This document shows, piece after piece, positions 44,668 to 54,016 of a stretch of 64,000 nt of DNA. Origin of the DNA: an uncultured Ilumatobacter sp. (GTDB taxonomy: Bacteria > Actinomycetota > Acidimicrobiia > Acidimicrobiales > Ilumatobacteraceae); assembly GCA_905480335.1 (NCBI GenBank), contig CAJQPY010000005.1:124001-188000 (forward strand), in the 5' to 3' direction. The position numbers were made by a program, and so were the translations under genes. The stretch's first letter is position 1, and the number at the start of each line of letters is the position of its first letter. Below the pieces are notes generated by a model. The model saw only the letters and a program-made list of their open reading frames with translations. It was not told where the DNA came from and searched no databases.

Positions 44668-45140
44668 ACGACGACATCACCGAACCAGGACCAGCGCTCG
44701 GCCCCGATCAGGGCGAAGTGCGCGAGCGCCAGTCGACGCGGCGCGGCGGACGACGTCGCGGTGGACCCACGCTGTCGACGATCTGGTGGCGCGACATCCC
44801 CGCCCAGCTCACCGGCCGTGTCGGCGACGACCAACACAAGGTCCTGCTCCACGCTCGGTACCAGCACGCGATCGATCGTGCCGCCGCGGTCGCCGGGTTG
44901 ACGTCGACACACGACTACGTTCAGCAGTGGCGGACCTCGTCCAGCCCGCTCGGCGACGGCAACGTCCAGGCACAACTTGATCAGCGATGCGCCGGAATCG
45001 ACGATCAGTATCCGCGTGACCGACTCGAAGCCCTAGTCGCCAATGGTGGCCTCGAGCCGTCCGCCGGCGACGGCCGCGCACAACCTGACGAAGCTCCAGA
45101 ATCCTCGATCACCAAACCCTCCGAAAGCGACCAGCCATGA
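44664..45140 (+). CDS. Small Virulence_fact-domain protein of the corrinoid cluster
   Basis: A 158-residue protein. The middle part LSTIWWRDIPAQLTGRVGDD and HARYQHAIDRAAAVAGLTST with DYVQQWRT matches the small Virulence_fact domain (PF13769-like) that recurs beside MttB/DUF1638 genes. The N- and C-termini are low-complexity (an RRGGRRRGG run and an acidic Pro/Ser-rich tail). Function is unknown; its fixed place between DUF1638 and the THF methyltransferase argues for a part in the same pathway. It overlaps both neighbours by 4 nt. Confidence 0.7.
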   Translation: MNDDITEPGPALGPDQGEVRERQSTRRGGRRRGGPTLSTIWWRDIPAQLTGRVGDDQHKVLLHARYQHAIDRAAAVAGLTSTHDYVQQWRTSSSPLGDGNVQAQLDQRCAGIDDQYPRDRLEALVANGGLEPSAGDGRAQPDEAPESSITKPSESDQP

Positions 45141-46060
45141 CCGACACCATCATCAGCTCTGCAACCAAAGAAGTCGTGATCGGCTTCGACCGGCCCTTCG
45201 TGATGATCGGTGAGCGGATCAACCCGACGGGTCGCAAGCTGCTCGCAGCCGAGATGAAAGAAGGCAACTTCGACCGCGTCTCGGCTGACGCCATTGCGCA
45301 GGTCGCCGGTGGCGCCCAGATGCTCGACGTCAACGCCGGGATCCCACTGGCCGACGAACCGGCGCTGCTCGCGCAGGCAATCCAACTCGTCCAGTCGGTC
45401 ACCGATGTGCCGCTGTCCATCGACTCCTCGATCATCGAGGCGCTCGAGGCCGGCTGCGCCGTGTACCAGGGCAAGCCACTGATCAACTCCGTCACGGGCG
45501 AAGACGAACAGATGGAACGGGTGCTACCGCTCGTCAAGAAGTACGGCGCCGCGGTCGTGGCGATCTCGAACGACGAGACCGGCATCTCGGAAGATCCCGA
45601 CGTGCGCTTCGAAGTCGCCCGCAAGATCGTCAACCGGGCGGCTGACTACGGCATCCCGTCATCGGACGTCGTGGTCGACCCACTGGTGATGCCGATCGGC
45701 GCCGTGGGCCAAGCCGGACAACAGGTGTTCCGGCTGCTGCGCCGGCTCCAGACCGAGCTTAAAGTGAACACGACGTGCGGGGCATCGAACGTCAGCTTTG
45801 GGCTCCCAGAACGGAACTGGATCACCGGCACATTCCTTGCGATGGCGATCAGCAACGGCATGACCTCGGCCATCATGAACCCGCTGCACGACGAGGTAAA
45901 GCGAATCGTCAAGGCCGCCGACGTGCTCGCCGGCCACGATCAGGACTGCGGCGCCTGGATCGCGGCCCAACGTGCGGGCGGCGACGCGACCGGCGCCGGC
46001 GAGTCCGGCGGGGCACCGCGCCGACGCGGTGGACGCCGCTCCCGCGTCGAAGGCTCATGA
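45137..46060 (+). CDS. Methyltetrahydrofolate:corrinoid methyltransferase (pterin-binding)
   Basis: A 307-residue pterin-binding TIM-barrel enzyme of the MetH-MeTr/AcsE type. It takes the methyl group from the corrinoid protein to tetrahydrofolate (or the reverse). Seen: FVMIGERINPTGRKLLAAEM (pterin motif), AQMLDVNAGIPLADEP with the conserved Asp, PLSIDSSIIEALEAGCAVYQ, LINSVTGE, AISNDETGISED and NTTCGASNVSFGLPER, all in barrel order. The C-terminal tail RRRGGRRSRVEGS is basic and low-complexity, similar to the N-terminal tails of the neighbours. Overlaps the previous gene by 4 nt. Confidence 0.9.
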   Translation: MTDTIISSATKEVVIGFDRPFVMIGERINPTGRKLLAAEMKEGNFDRVSADAIAQVAGGAQMLDVNAGIPLADEPALLAQAIQLVQSVTDVPLSIDSSIIEALEAGCAVYQGKPLINSVTGEDEQMERVLPLVKKYGAAVVAISNDETGISEDPDVRFEVARKIVNRAADYGIPSSDVVVDPLVMPIGAVGQAGQQVFRLLRRLQTELKVNTTCGASNVSFGLPERNWITGTFLAMAISNGMTSAIMNPLHDEVKRIVKAADVLAGHDQDCGAWIAAQRAGGDATGAGESGGAPRRRGGRRSRVEGS

Positions 46061-46103
46061 CCCAGGCGATCACACCTCCTCGAGCGACCCACCCATCCCG
46101 CAA

Positions 46104-46148
46104 TTTCCGGCGGATCGTGACAGCAGGCGTTCTGATCCGCCCGAATAT
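46104..46148. repeat. Long palindromic element, copy 2 of 2
   Basis: GGCGGATC (46109-46116) pairs with GATCCGCC (46134-46141). It shares GGCGGATCGTGAC and GATCCGCCCGAATAT with the copy at 30817-30869, with the same 12-nt spacing. It lies in the 106-bp gap between the THF methyltransferase and the reactivator gene, where it could weaken read-through. Confidence 0.65.
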
Positions 46149-46166
46149 GGACCTGGGGGTGGTGGG

Positions 46167-48209
46167 GTGAGCGGAAATCAGACATCGTACCGCGTTGTCT
46201 TCGCGCCCTCCGGGCTGACCGCTCAGGTGGAAGACGGCACGACGCTGCTCGACGCGGCACGAACCGTCGGCGCCGACCTCGATTCGACGTGCGGCGGGCG
46301 CGGGCTGTGCGGACGCTGCCAGGTGATCCCCACGCCGGGTTCGTTCCCGAAGTGGCAGATCGAGTCGGATGCCGCGTCACTGACCGGGTGGACCTCGACC
46401 GAGGACAGCTACACCGGTCGACGGCCGATCAGCGACGGACAACGCCTCGGCTGTGCGGCGCAGGTATGCGGCGACGTGGTCGTCGAGATTCCCGCAACGA
46501 GCCAGGTGCATCGCCAGGTCGTGCGCAAGTCGGTCGACCTCGGCGACCTCCAGGTCGACCCGATGATCCGGTTGCACTACGTCGAACTGCCAACGCCCGA
46601 ACTCGGTGCTGAGGTCGGCGGGCTCCGCGAGCAGACCGTCGACGCGCTCGCCCGCGACTTCGACGTCACGCCGGGCAAGATCGACGCCTGCGTGCTCCCC
46701 CTGCTCGCCCCGGCAGCAAAGGATGGCGACAACGCGGTCACCGTGGCCGTGCGCAACGGCACCACCATCTGCGCGGTGTACCCCGGCTACGCCGATCGTG
46801 CCACGGGTGTCGCTGTCGACGTCGGCTCGACGACCATCGCCGCCCACCTGGTCGACCTTGCGAGCGGCGAGATCCTCGCGACGAACGGGATCATGAACCC
46901 GCAGATCAGATTCGGCGACGACCTGATGTCTCGGGTGTCGTACGTGATGATGAATCCCGGCGGCGACATCGAACTCACACGCGCGGTGCGCACCGCGCTC
47001 GACACCATGATCGGTGAACTCGTCGACGAGGTGGCGCTCAAACGCGACGCCGTGCTCGACATGTCGATCGTGGCGAATCCGATCATGCACCACGTATTGC
47101 TAGGCATCGACCCAACGCCACTGGGCCAGGCCCCGTTCACGCTTGCCACCGATGGACCCGTCACCACGCGGGCAGCCGACCTCGACCTCGATGCGCGATT
47201 CGCGGAGGCGTATCTCCTCCCCTGCATCGCAGGACACGTCGGGGCCGATACCGCCGGAGCGATCCTCGCCGAAGGCCCGCACCGCGGACACGGGCGACAA
47301 CTCCTCGTCGACGTCGGGACCAATGCCGAAATCGTCTTCGGCAACGCCGATCACATCCTCGCTGCGTCGAGCCCAACGGGGCCGGCATTCGAAGGCGCAC
47401 AGATCTCGGCCGGCATGCGCGCTACTGCGGGCGCGATCGAACGAGTGCGGATCGACCGCGAAACGCTCGATCCGCGCGTGAAGGTGATCGGGTCCGACGT
47501 GTGGTCGAACGATCCGCTGTTCGACATGCAGACGACCACACTCGACATCTCCGGCATCTGCGGGTCGGGCATCATCGAGGTGATGGGCGAGTTGTATCTC
47601 GCCGGACTGATCGACGTCGACGGCACCATCCGAGCCGACGGCCCGTCGAAGACCGACCGCGTGTTCGCCGACGGGCGCACGTTCTCGTACCGACTTTTCG
47701 GAGATTCCGACGACACCCGCGAGAACATCAACGTGACCCAGGACGACGTGCGTGCAATCCAGCTCGCGAAGGCGGCGCTCCGGGCGGGCATTGATCTGCT
47801 GTGCGAACATGCGGGCGTAACCGACCCGGACGACATCGGTTCGGTTCGGTTGGCCGGTGCCTTCGGCGCCCACATCGACCCGCTCTACGCCAAGGTGCTC
47901 GGACTCGTTCCCGACGTGCCCGTCGCCAGAGTGGCCTCGGTGGGCAACGCTGCCGGCGCCGGCGCCGTGCGAGCGCTGCTGTCGCGACCGCAGCGCGACG
48001 AGATCGAAGCGACGGTCTGCCGCGTCGAGAAGATCGAGACAGCAACCGAACCCCGCTTCCAGGAACTGTTCGTCAACGCGATGGGCTTCCCGCACACCAG
48101 CGACACCACGCCGAACCTGGCAGTCGAGATCGCGCTGCCCCCCGCCCAAGAGCGCGCTGCGTCAGCGGGATCTCGTCAGCGCACCGGTCGACGCCGCCCG
48201 AGAACCTGA
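46167..48209 (+). CDS. Corrinoid reactivator, [2Fe-2S]/ASKHA protein (RamA/RACo-like)
   Basis: A 680-residue protein that reduces an oxidised, inactive corrinoid back to Co(I) with ATP. The N-terminal ferredoxin domain binds a 2Fe-2S cluster: DSTCGGRGLCGRCQVIP plus a later LGCAAQVCG. The long C-terminal part is the ASKHA ATPase-like reactivation domain (TGVAVDVGSTTIAAHLVDLA with the phosphate motif, FGDDLMSRVSYVM, LLVDVGTNAEIVFGN, ASSPTGPAFEGAQISAGMRA). The GTG at 46167 after a GGGGGTGG ribosome site is the best start. It belongs to the same strand unit, but an operator and promoter for MttB follow it. Confidence 0.9.
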   Translation: MSGNQTSYRVVFAPSGLTAQVEDGTTLLDAARTVGADLDSTCGGRGLCGRCQVIPTPGSFPKWQIESDAASLTGWTSTEDSYTGRRPISDGQRLGCAAQVCGDVVVEIPATSQVHRQVVRKSVDLGDLQVDPMIRLHYVELPTPELGAEVGGLREQTVDALARDFDVTPGKIDACVLPLLAPAAKDGDNAVTVAVRNGTTICAVYPGYADRATGVAVDVGSTTIAAHLVDLASGEILATNGIMNPQIRFGDDLMSRVSYVMMNPGGDIELTRAVRTALDTMIGELVDEVALKRDAVLDMSIVANPIMHHVLLGIDPTPLGQAPFTLATDGPVTTRAADLDLDARFAEAYLLPCIAGHVGADTAGAILAEGPHRGHGRQLLVDVGTNAEIVFGNADHILAASSPTGPAFEGAQISAGMRATAGAIERVRIDRETLDPRVKVIGSDVWSNDPLFDMQTTTLDISGICGSGIIEVMGELYLAGLIDVDGTIRADGPSKTDRVFADGRTFSYRLFGDSDDTRENINVTQDDVRAIQLAKAALRAGIDLLCEHAGVTDPDDIGSVRLAGAFGAHIDPLYAKVLGLVPDVPVARVASVGNAAGAGAVRALLSRPQRDEIEATVCRVEKIETATEPRFQELFVNAMGFPHTSDTTPNLAVEIALPPAQERAASAGSRQRTGRRRPRT

Positions 48210-48337
48210 GTCGCCGAACCGTCGTGCCGTCCGTTCGCCCGCGGATTTGGGTAACCGAACGCTGCACTCGGCGCCGCACTCACCCACACGTATGCCGGGG
48301 ACGCAAAACATCACGCAACGCGTGACGTCGGGCATTT

Positions 48338-48374
48338 CTGTTCTGTAATATGGAACAGTTCCGGATGGCGGAAC
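48338..48374. promoter_or_regulatory. Paired IclR-type operators before the MttB gene
   Basis: CTGTTCTG-TAATA-TGGAACAG (48338-48358) matches the palindrome at 43143-43163 at 18 of 21 bases. The next palindrome GTTCCG-GATGG-CGGAAC (48358-48374) is centred 18 bp further on, the same spacing as in the other array. They end 20 bp before the ATG. Confidence 0.72.
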
Positions 48375-48393
48375 GCTGGACTGGGGGGTCGAG

Positions 48394-49950
48394 ATGAGTG
48401 ACGAACGACGGGGCGGACGCCGTTCCGGTGGCCGCGCGGGACGTGCGGCAACGCGGGCGGCATCAGCAGCACCGACTCCGAAGTACCTGCACCGGCAGAT
48501 CCGACCGTACGAGCTCGTCACCGACGAACAGCTCGAACTCATCGAGCAGAATGCCGACACCATTCTCGAACAGGTCGGCGTCGAATTTCGGGGCTACCCG
48601 ACGGCACTCGAGCGGTGGAAGGCCGCCGGTGCCGAGGTCGACGGCATCCGCGTCCGCTTCCCACGCGGGCTGTGTCGAAAGATCGTGCAGGACTCGGCAC
48701 CGCGTCAGTACACGCAGCACGCCCGCAACCCGGCGAACAACGTAGAGATCGGTGGCGACAACACCGTCTTCGCACCGAACTACGGGTCCCCGTTCGTTTA
48801 CGACCAGGACGCCGGGCGTCGCTACGCCACGATCGGTGACTTCGAGAACATCGTCAAGCTCACCTACATGTCGCCACACCTGCACCACTCGGGCGGTACC
48901 GTGTGCGAGCCCGTCGACATCCCGGTCAACAAGCGCCACCTCGACATGGTGTACGCCCACCTCAAGTACAGCGACAAACCATTCATGGGGTCGGTCACCG
49001 CCGGCGAGCGAGCGACGGACTCGATCGAAATGGCACGAATCGGTTTCGGGGCCGATCTGCGCGACGAATTCGGTGTCGAACGCACCGTGATGTCATCATT
49101 GATCAACGCCTCGTCACCCCTGGTGTGGGACGACACGATGCTCGCCGCCGCCGAAACCTATGCGGCAGCAAACCAGGCATGCATCATCTCGCCGTTCATC
49201 CTGGCCGGGGCGATGGCGCCGACGACCGCCGCCGCAGTTGCTGCACAGACCCTTGCCGAAGCACTCGCCGGCATGGCTTTCTGCCAGCTTGTCCGACCGG
49301 GTGCTCCTGTCATCTTCGGGTCGTTCGCATCGTCGATGTCGATGGCCACCGGTGCGCCGACCTTCGGCACGCCGGAACCGGCGATCGTGCTCTATACCGT
49401 GGCGGCGCTCGCACGTCGACTCGGTGTGCCGTTCCGCTCCGGTGGTTCGATGACCGCGTCGAAGGTCCCGGACGCGCAAGCGGCCTACGAGTCGACATCG
49501 ACGATCATCCCCACCGTGATGGCGGGCGTAAATTTCGTCCTGCACGCCGCCGGCTGGATGGAAGGTGGCCTGGCCTTCGGCTACGAAAAGTTCATGATGG
49601 ACGCGGATCAGCTCGGCATGATGATGAAGTTCGGCAGTGGGCTCGACATGAGCGAGAACGGGCAAGGCGTCGATGCATTCCTTGCCCACACCCCCGGCGA
49701 ACACTTCCTCGGAACGGCTCACACACTCGCCAACTTCGAGACTGCGTTCTACCGCTCCGCCATCGCCGACAACTCGAGCTTCGAACAATGGACCGAAGAC
49801 GGCGGGACGTCGGCCGCTGACCGGGCGAACAGCGCGTGGAAGTACGCGTTGGCGACCTACGAGGCGCCGCCGTTCGATGATGCCATCGACGCGGAGTTAC
49901 TCGACTACGTGGGTCGCCGCAAGGCCGAGATGCCCGACGAGATCGGCTGA
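48394..49950 (+). CDS. MttB-family methyltransferase, pyrrolysine-free
   Basis: A 518-residue member of the trimethylamine methyltransferase (MttB) superfamily. The frame is open throughout with no in-frame TAG, so it belongs to the non-pyrrolysine branch, which includes glycine betaine:corrinoid methyltransferase (MtgB). Seen: TDEQLELIEQNADTILEQVG, NYGSPFVYDQDAGRRYATIG, GGTVCEPVDIPVNKRHLDMV and FGYEKFMMDADQLGMMMKFG. It would move a methyl group from a quaternary or tertiary amine (glycine betaine is the best guess) to the corrinoid protein. The N-terminus is basic and low-complexity. It has its own operator-containing promoter and a GGGGGG ribosome site. Confidence 0.88.
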   Translation: MSDERRGGRRSGGRAGRAATRAASAAPTPKYLHRQIRPYELVTDEQLELIEQNADTILEQVGVEFRGYPTALERWKAAGAEVDGIRVRFPRGLCRKIVQDSAPRQYTQHARNPANNVEIGGDNTVFAPNYGSPFVYDQDAGRRYATIGDFENIVKLTYMSPHLHHSGGTVCEPVDIPVNKRHLDMVYAHLKYSDKPFMGSVTAGERATDSIEMARIGFGADLRDEFGVERTVMSSLINASSPLVWDDTMLAAAETYAAANQACIISPFILAGAMAPTTAAAVAAQTLAEALAGMAFCQLVRPGAPVIFGSFASSMSMATGAPTFGTPEPAIVLYTVAALARRLGVPFRSGGSMTASKVPDAQAAYESTSTIIPTVMAGVNFVLHAAGWMEGGLAFGYEKFMMDADQLGMMMKFGSGLDMSENGQGVDAFLAHTPGEHFLGTAHTLANFETAFYRSAIADNSSFEQWTEDGGTSAADRANSAWKYALATYEAPPFDDAIDAELLDYVGRRKAEMPDEIG

Positions 49951-49955
49951 ACTCG

Positions 49956-51158
49956 TCAGTGGCGGGTCGAGCGGAAGAGCGCCGCAAGTCCGACTCCTCC
50001 GAACACGAGGCCACCAACCAGCATTGGCGTCACGGTCGACCCGATCCTGGAATCGATGATCGCTGCGAGCACCGACCCGAGCCCCAGTTGCGACACGCCG
50101 AGGATCGCGCTGGCCGTTCCCGCCTTGTCGGCCATCGGCTCCATCGCCAACGCCGAAGCCATCGGGCCGATCACCATCGTCATCGCATTGGTCACGATCG
50201 CCCACGCGAACCAGAGCCACACCGACGGGACCCCATCGGCAGCGAACACGACGATGAGCGCCGACGCGGTGATCACGACGTGGACGAGTGCCGCCGAACG
50301 CAACATCAACCGTGTGCCGAAGCGGTCGATCAGCCGATTGTTGAGCAGCAGCGCGACTGCCATACCGACCCCCGACAGTCCGAAGAACACGGTGAACTGG
50401 CTGTCGCGGTCGTACACGCCGTCTAGGATCGGCTGCGAGCTGCCGAGCCAGACGAAGAACGAGGCGGTGAACAGTGTCGATCCGACCAACGCCCCGAACG
50501 TGACGGGAGTCCGGAGGACCGACGAGAAGGCCTCGACGAAGGGGCGGAGCCGAATCGGGCGCCGATGTTCGACCGCCATGGTCTCGCCGAACCGCAGCGT
50601 CCAGACAAAGGCGACGACGGCGAGCAAGACCCCGACGAGGAACACGGTTCGCCATGACCCGACCAGCAGGATCGCCTCGCCGACGAACGGTACGAAGATC
50701 GGCCCGATCAGGAACACGGCGGTGAACGTTGCGACGACGCGCGCCATCCGGTCGCCTTCGTACAGGTCACGAGCGATCGCGAAGCGGAGCACTGATGGTG
50801 CGGATGCGCCGAGCCCCCACACGAACCGAGCAACCAGCAGCAGCTCCAAGCTGGGAGCCGCCGCACTGGCCACCGCTCCCAGCCCGTAGAGAACGAGTCC
50901 AGCGGCGAGCACGCTGCGTCGGCCGAACCGATCGGCGAGCACGCCACACATCAGCTGACCGATCGCCATTCCCGCGAAGTACAGGGTGCCGGTGATCGCG
51001 GGGCTGACGCCGCGGGCATTGAGGTCGAAGTCGGTGCGGAGTTCGTCGAACGCCGGAAGCGCAGCGTCGATCCCGAACGCCATCAGAATCCCGATGAACG
51101 CCAAGAAGGCGATGACCGCCCGATCGCTGCGCGGCGTTGCGCCCCGGTCGGTCGTCAT
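49956..51158 (-). CDS. MFS drug-resistance-type transporter (Bcr/CflA-like)
   Basis: A 400-residue major facilitator with 12 helices. Between helices 2 and 3 it has GQLMCGVLADRFGRRSVLAA, the MFS motif A, and motif C-like GLGASAPSVLRFAIARDLYE marks a drug:H+ antiporter. FGIDAALPAFDELRTDFDL after helix 1 resembles the Bcr/CflA loop. It probably exports a small organic compound; the specific substrate is unknown. The ATG at 51158 opens at helix 1. Its stop is 5 bp from the MttB stop, tail to tail. Confidence 0.85.
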   Translation of the reverse strand: MTTDRGATPRSDRAVIAFLAFIGILMAFGIDAALPAFDELRTDFDLNARGVSPAITGTLYFAGMAIGQLMCGVLADRFGRRSVLAAGLVLYGLGAVASAAAPSLELLLVARFVWGLGASAPSVLRFAIARDLYEGDRMARVVATFTAVFLIGPIFVPFVGEAILLVGSWRTVFLVGVLLAVVAFVWTLRFGETMAVEHRRPIRLRPFVEAFSSVLRTPVTFGALVGSTLFTASFFVWLGSSQPILDGVYDRDSQFTVFFGLSGVGMAVALLLNNRLIDRFGTRLMLRSAALVHVVITASALIVVFAADGVPSVWLWFAWAIVTNAMTMVIGPMASALAMEPMADKAGTASAILGVSQLGLGSVLAAIIDSRIGSTVTPMLVGGLVFGGVGLAALFRSTRH

Positions 51159-51214
51159 GATCACCGGCGCACCATAACGACGTTTAGGAGTGCCCGGCAC
51201 CGACGCGCATGGGT

Positions 51215-51220
51215 TACGGT
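51215..51220 (+). promoter_or_regulatory. -10 box of leaderless promoter for the redoxin gene
   Basis: TACGGT ends 6 nt before the ATG at 51227 and favours this start over the ATG at 51209. Confidence 0.5.
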
Positions 51221-51226
51221 CGCCCG

Positions 51227-52255
51227 ATGACCGACGCACAGATCGCCCTACTGGAGACGGGTCCGCTCGTCGATGCCGGATCACTGCCCGAGCTCATCGG
51301 CTGGGAACTGAAGCCCGAGGGGCTGTGCCGCGACGAGCAGTGCGTGATCGTCACCGACCGCGAGGCGCTCGGCTCCGACGGCCAGATCGACCTCCGCGAG
51401 GTCGCTGGATTGCTCGACCGACCCGTCGCCATCGACAGCGACGCCGGCCTCGTCGCAGTCGGAGCTGCGCGAGCGGGGCGGCGCGGGGCACTCAACGACC
51501 TGCGGGCGCCCGACTTCACGCTCCCGGGCCTCGACGGGACGTTCCACTCACTTGCCGACCATCGCTCCAAGAAGAAGCTGCTCGTCGCCTTTTCAAGTTG
51601 GTGAGGTTGCCTTTTCGATCTGCCAGGTTGGCAGGTACTCCATGACGAACTGGCCGAACACGGCTTCCAGGTGATCGCCGTCGCCATCGACGAAGCGGCC
51701 GACGCGCTCCGCGACTACATCCGTGACCACACCGACGGCATCACCTACCCCGTGCTGATGGACAGCGACCATCTCCTCACGGAGCTGTATGCGATCTCGA
51801 ACGTCCCAACCGTCCTGTTGATCGATGAGAGCGACACGATCGTCCAGCCCAACTGGAACGCATACGCGACCGACACGTTCAAGGACTTCACAGGTATCGA
51901 CTCAGGTGATCAACTCGACGCGATCCGTCGCTGGGTGATCGACGGCGAGACACTGATGACCGCCGACGACGCCCGTGGTGCCGTCGACGACCTCACCGAC
52001 GAGGAGGAACAGGCGCGGCTCCACTTCCGACTCGCCGTCCACCTGCGCAACGCCGGCGACACCACCGGATCGGAACGCAACTTTGACCGCGCCTGCCAAC
52101 TCGCACCAAACGATTGGACGATCCGCCGCGCCTCGCTTCCACTCCGCGGCGGCGACCCGTTCGGGCCCGAGTTCTTCGAACTCCTCGCCGAGTTCGACGA
52201 AGCTGGGCGCCCATACCACGGCGTCAACCACTCCGGGCTCCCCACCGCACCCTGA
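51227..52255 (+). CDS. Redoxin-like selenoprotein (in-frame TGA read as Sec126)
   Basis: A 342-residue protein when the TGA at 51602-51604 is read through. Residues 1-95 form an N-terminal domain with LIGWELKPEGLCRDEQCVIV; a redoxin/AhpC-TSA domain follows: LRAPDFTLPGLDGTFHSLAD, KKLLVAFSSW, then TGA126-Gly-Cys128, then LFDLPGWQVLHDELAEHGFQ, VIAVAIDEAADALRDYIRDH and ISNVPTVLLIDESDTIV. The expected residue after SSW is the catalytic Cys, so Sec replaces it and gives UGC. The C-terminal part is helical (HLRNAGDTTGSERNFDRACQ), TPR-like. The hairpin with loop AGGUU just downstream supports Sec insertion. Likely a thiol peroxidase or disulfide reductase. Confidence 0.8.
51605..51636 (+). promoter_or_regulatory. 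Bacterial SECIS-like hairpin after TGA 51602-51604
   Basis: CTGCC (51620-51624) pairs with GGCAG (51630-51634), extended by U-G and A-U below. The loop AGGUU (51625-51629) starts 20 nt after the TGA and resembles the AGGUCU loop of the E. coli fdhF SECIS as I recall it. Confidence 0.72.
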
Positions 52256-52275
52256 CCCCGAGCGCGTCGGGTTGC

Positions 52276-52281
52276 TACCGT
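52276..52281 (+). promoter_or_regulatory. -10 box of leaderless promoter for udp
   Basis: TACCGT ends 7 nt before the ATG at 52289. Confidence 0.55.
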
Positions 52282-52288
52282 CGCAGGT

Positions 52289-53053
52289 ATGTCAGATGTC
52301 TTTCATCTCGGGTTGACCAAGAGCGACGTTGCAGGAGCAACGTTGGCGATCGTGCCCGGAGATCCCGAGCGCGTCACACGCATCGCCGAGCTTCTCGACA
52401 ACCCGGTCCCCCTCGCATCAACCCGTGAGTTCACGTCGGCTCACGGCACTGTGGGCGGCGCCGGCGTGATCGTGTGCTCCACCGGGATCGGCGGACCGTC
52501 GACATCGATTGCGGTCGAGGAACTTGCACAGCTCGGCGTCGACACCTTCCTTCGCGTCGGGACCACCGGCGCCATCCAAACCCACATCGAGCCGGGTGAC
52601 GTCATCGTGACCACGGGAGCGGTACGTCTCGACGGCGCGAGCCATCACTTTGCACCACCGGAGTTTCCGGCCGTGCCGGCCTTCGCATGCACCACCGCAC
52701 TCGTCGATGCAGGACGCGCCGCAGACGTGGAGCTCCACATCGGGGTCACTGCGTCGTCCGACACGTTCTACCCCGGCCAAGAACGCTACGACACGGTGTC
52801 CGGCCGGGTCACCCGACGCTTCCGCGGAAGCCTTCAAGAGTGGCAGGACCTCGGCGTCCTCAACTACGAGATGGAAGCGGCAACGCTCTTCACCATGAGT
52901 GCCGCACTCGGGCTCCGCGCCGGATGCGTGGCCGGTGTCTTGGTGAACCGGACTCGCAACGAAACCCCGACTGACGACGCTGCCGAGCGAGTCGAAGCCG
53001 TCACGATCGGCATCGTGGTCGATGCCGCCCGCCGACTCCTCACCTCCGATTGA
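52289..53053 (+). CDS. udp: Uridine phosphorylase
   Basis: A 254-residue nucleoside phosphorylase that splits uridine to uracil and ribose-1-phosphate. From memory, the sequence follows E. coli Udp closely along its whole length: [107 protein letters not shown] and [20 protein letters not shown]. Phosphate-binding Arg and the ExE substrate residues (NYEMEAA) are present. Such closeness to a gammaproteobacterial enzyme is odd for an actinobacterial context. A 6-7 nt leaderless promoter precedes it. Convergent with the FHA gene. Confidence 0.93.
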   Translation: MSDVFHLGLTKSDVAGATLAIVPGDPERVTRIAELLDNPVPLASTREFTSAHGTVGGAGVIVCSTGIGGPSTSIAVEELAQLGVDTFLRVGTTGAIQTHIEPGDVIVTTGAVRLDGASHHFAPPEFPAVPAFACTTALVDAGRAADVELHIGVTASSDTFYPGQERYDTVSGRVTRRFRGSLQEWQDLGVLNYEMEAATLFTMSAALGLRAGCVAGVLVNRTRNETPTDDAAERVEAVTIGIVVDAARRLLTSD

Positions 53054-53178
53054 CCCAGGTCGCCATCGAGGGCAAACATCTCGGATATTGCACCGCGATC
53101 GGACCGAGAACGCGTCTGATCGTCATCTTGTTGCCGGACCACACAGCGATGTCGACATCACTCACGTCGTCGACCGAT

Positions 53179-53991
53179 TCAACCGGCGGTCTCGAAGGTG
53201 CAGTGGAGTTCGTCGCCAAAATCGATCAGCGTGCTCGGGACCACGACGACCGGCTCTCCACCGCGCAGCCGCCGCCGCTGCTGTCCGGGAAGCTGGATCT
53301 CGGTGCCGTTGGTCGACTGCAGGTCCTCGAGCAGCAGCGCGCCGTTCTCGACTCGAACCTCGGCGTGCGTTCGTGACAGCCCCTGGCCCAGCCCATCGAA
53401 CTTCATGATGTGCGGCAAGCCCCCCGCGACTGCGCCGGCGACCTTTGGGTTCCGCCCAATCAGGACGTTGCGGTCGACGCCGATGCGCTCGCCATTCGAG
53501 AAGGCGAGCACGCCGTGGATCTGTGGTGCGGCGGGTGCTTCGGTGTCACCGAGATCGGCTGCCGCCGCGCCGATACCAGGGGCACTCGTGAAGTCGTCCG
53601 ATGGAAAACTGGGGTCGATCGGATCCGCGACCACTTCGTCGTCGAAGATCGAGCTCACCGGGCCCCGCACCGGGCCGTCGTTCGCACCCACGACGACGGT
53701 CGACTCGGGCAGCGCTCCACCGGTTCCAGGACCTGACGGTTGCCCGGATGGTTGCGGGCTCGCTGGCTGCGGGTCAGCGGGCTGGGGGCTGGCCGGTTCC
53801 GCTTCGAACAGAATCTGAGGCCGGGATGGGACCTCGGCCTCGGGCGCATCCGCGACTTCGTCGGCGAACCAGGAGTCACCGGCATCGTCGACGATCGGCT
53901 CGAGCACGTCCAACTCGGTCGCCTCGGCCGGCTCGACCTCTCCGGCTGGTTCGGGTTCTGGCGCACTCACCGGAGCGATCGCCGGTCCCAA
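53179..53991 (-). CDS. FHA-domain protein
   Basis: A 270-residue protein. Residues 1-165 are acidic, Pro- and Ala-rich and likely disordered (a PQPADPQPASPQPSGQPSG stretch). The C-terminal FHA domain is complete: GERIGVDRNVLIGRNPK, then GLSRTHAEVRVENGALLLED and LQSTNGTEIQL, with the Arg, Ser and Asn phosphothreonine-binding residues. FHA proteins bind targets of Ser/Thr kinases. The start is uncertain: only a TTG is found at 53991 and no ATG in the open frame, which runs on to about 54085 inside the decayed phosphatase gene. A truncated N-terminus is possible. Confidence 0.75.
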   Translation of the reverse strand: MGPAIAPVSAPEPEPAGEVEPAEATELDVLEPIVDDAGDSWFADEVADAPEAEVPSRPQILFEAEPASPQPADPQPASPQPSGQPSGPGTGGALPESTVVVGANDGPVRGPVSSIFDDEVVADPIDPSFPSDDFTSAPGIGAAAADLGDTEAPAAPQIHGVLAFSNGERIGVDRNVLIGRNPKVAGAVAGGLPHIMKFDGLGQGLSRTHAEVRVENGALLLEDLQSTNGTEIQLPGQQRRRLRGGEPVVVVPSTLIDFGDELHCTFETAG

Positions 53992-54016
53992 GTCCTCGAC
54001 GCGGTCGACCGCTGGG

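Noticed and set aside
47100-48149. Long open frame opposite the reactivator gene
   Set aside because: Antisense shadow; the plus-strand ASKHA protein is complete with correct motifs.
48394-49950. Possible pyrrolysine-type MttB with read-through TAG
   Set aside because: The frame has no internal TAG; it runs cleanly to TGA, so no Pyl is involved.
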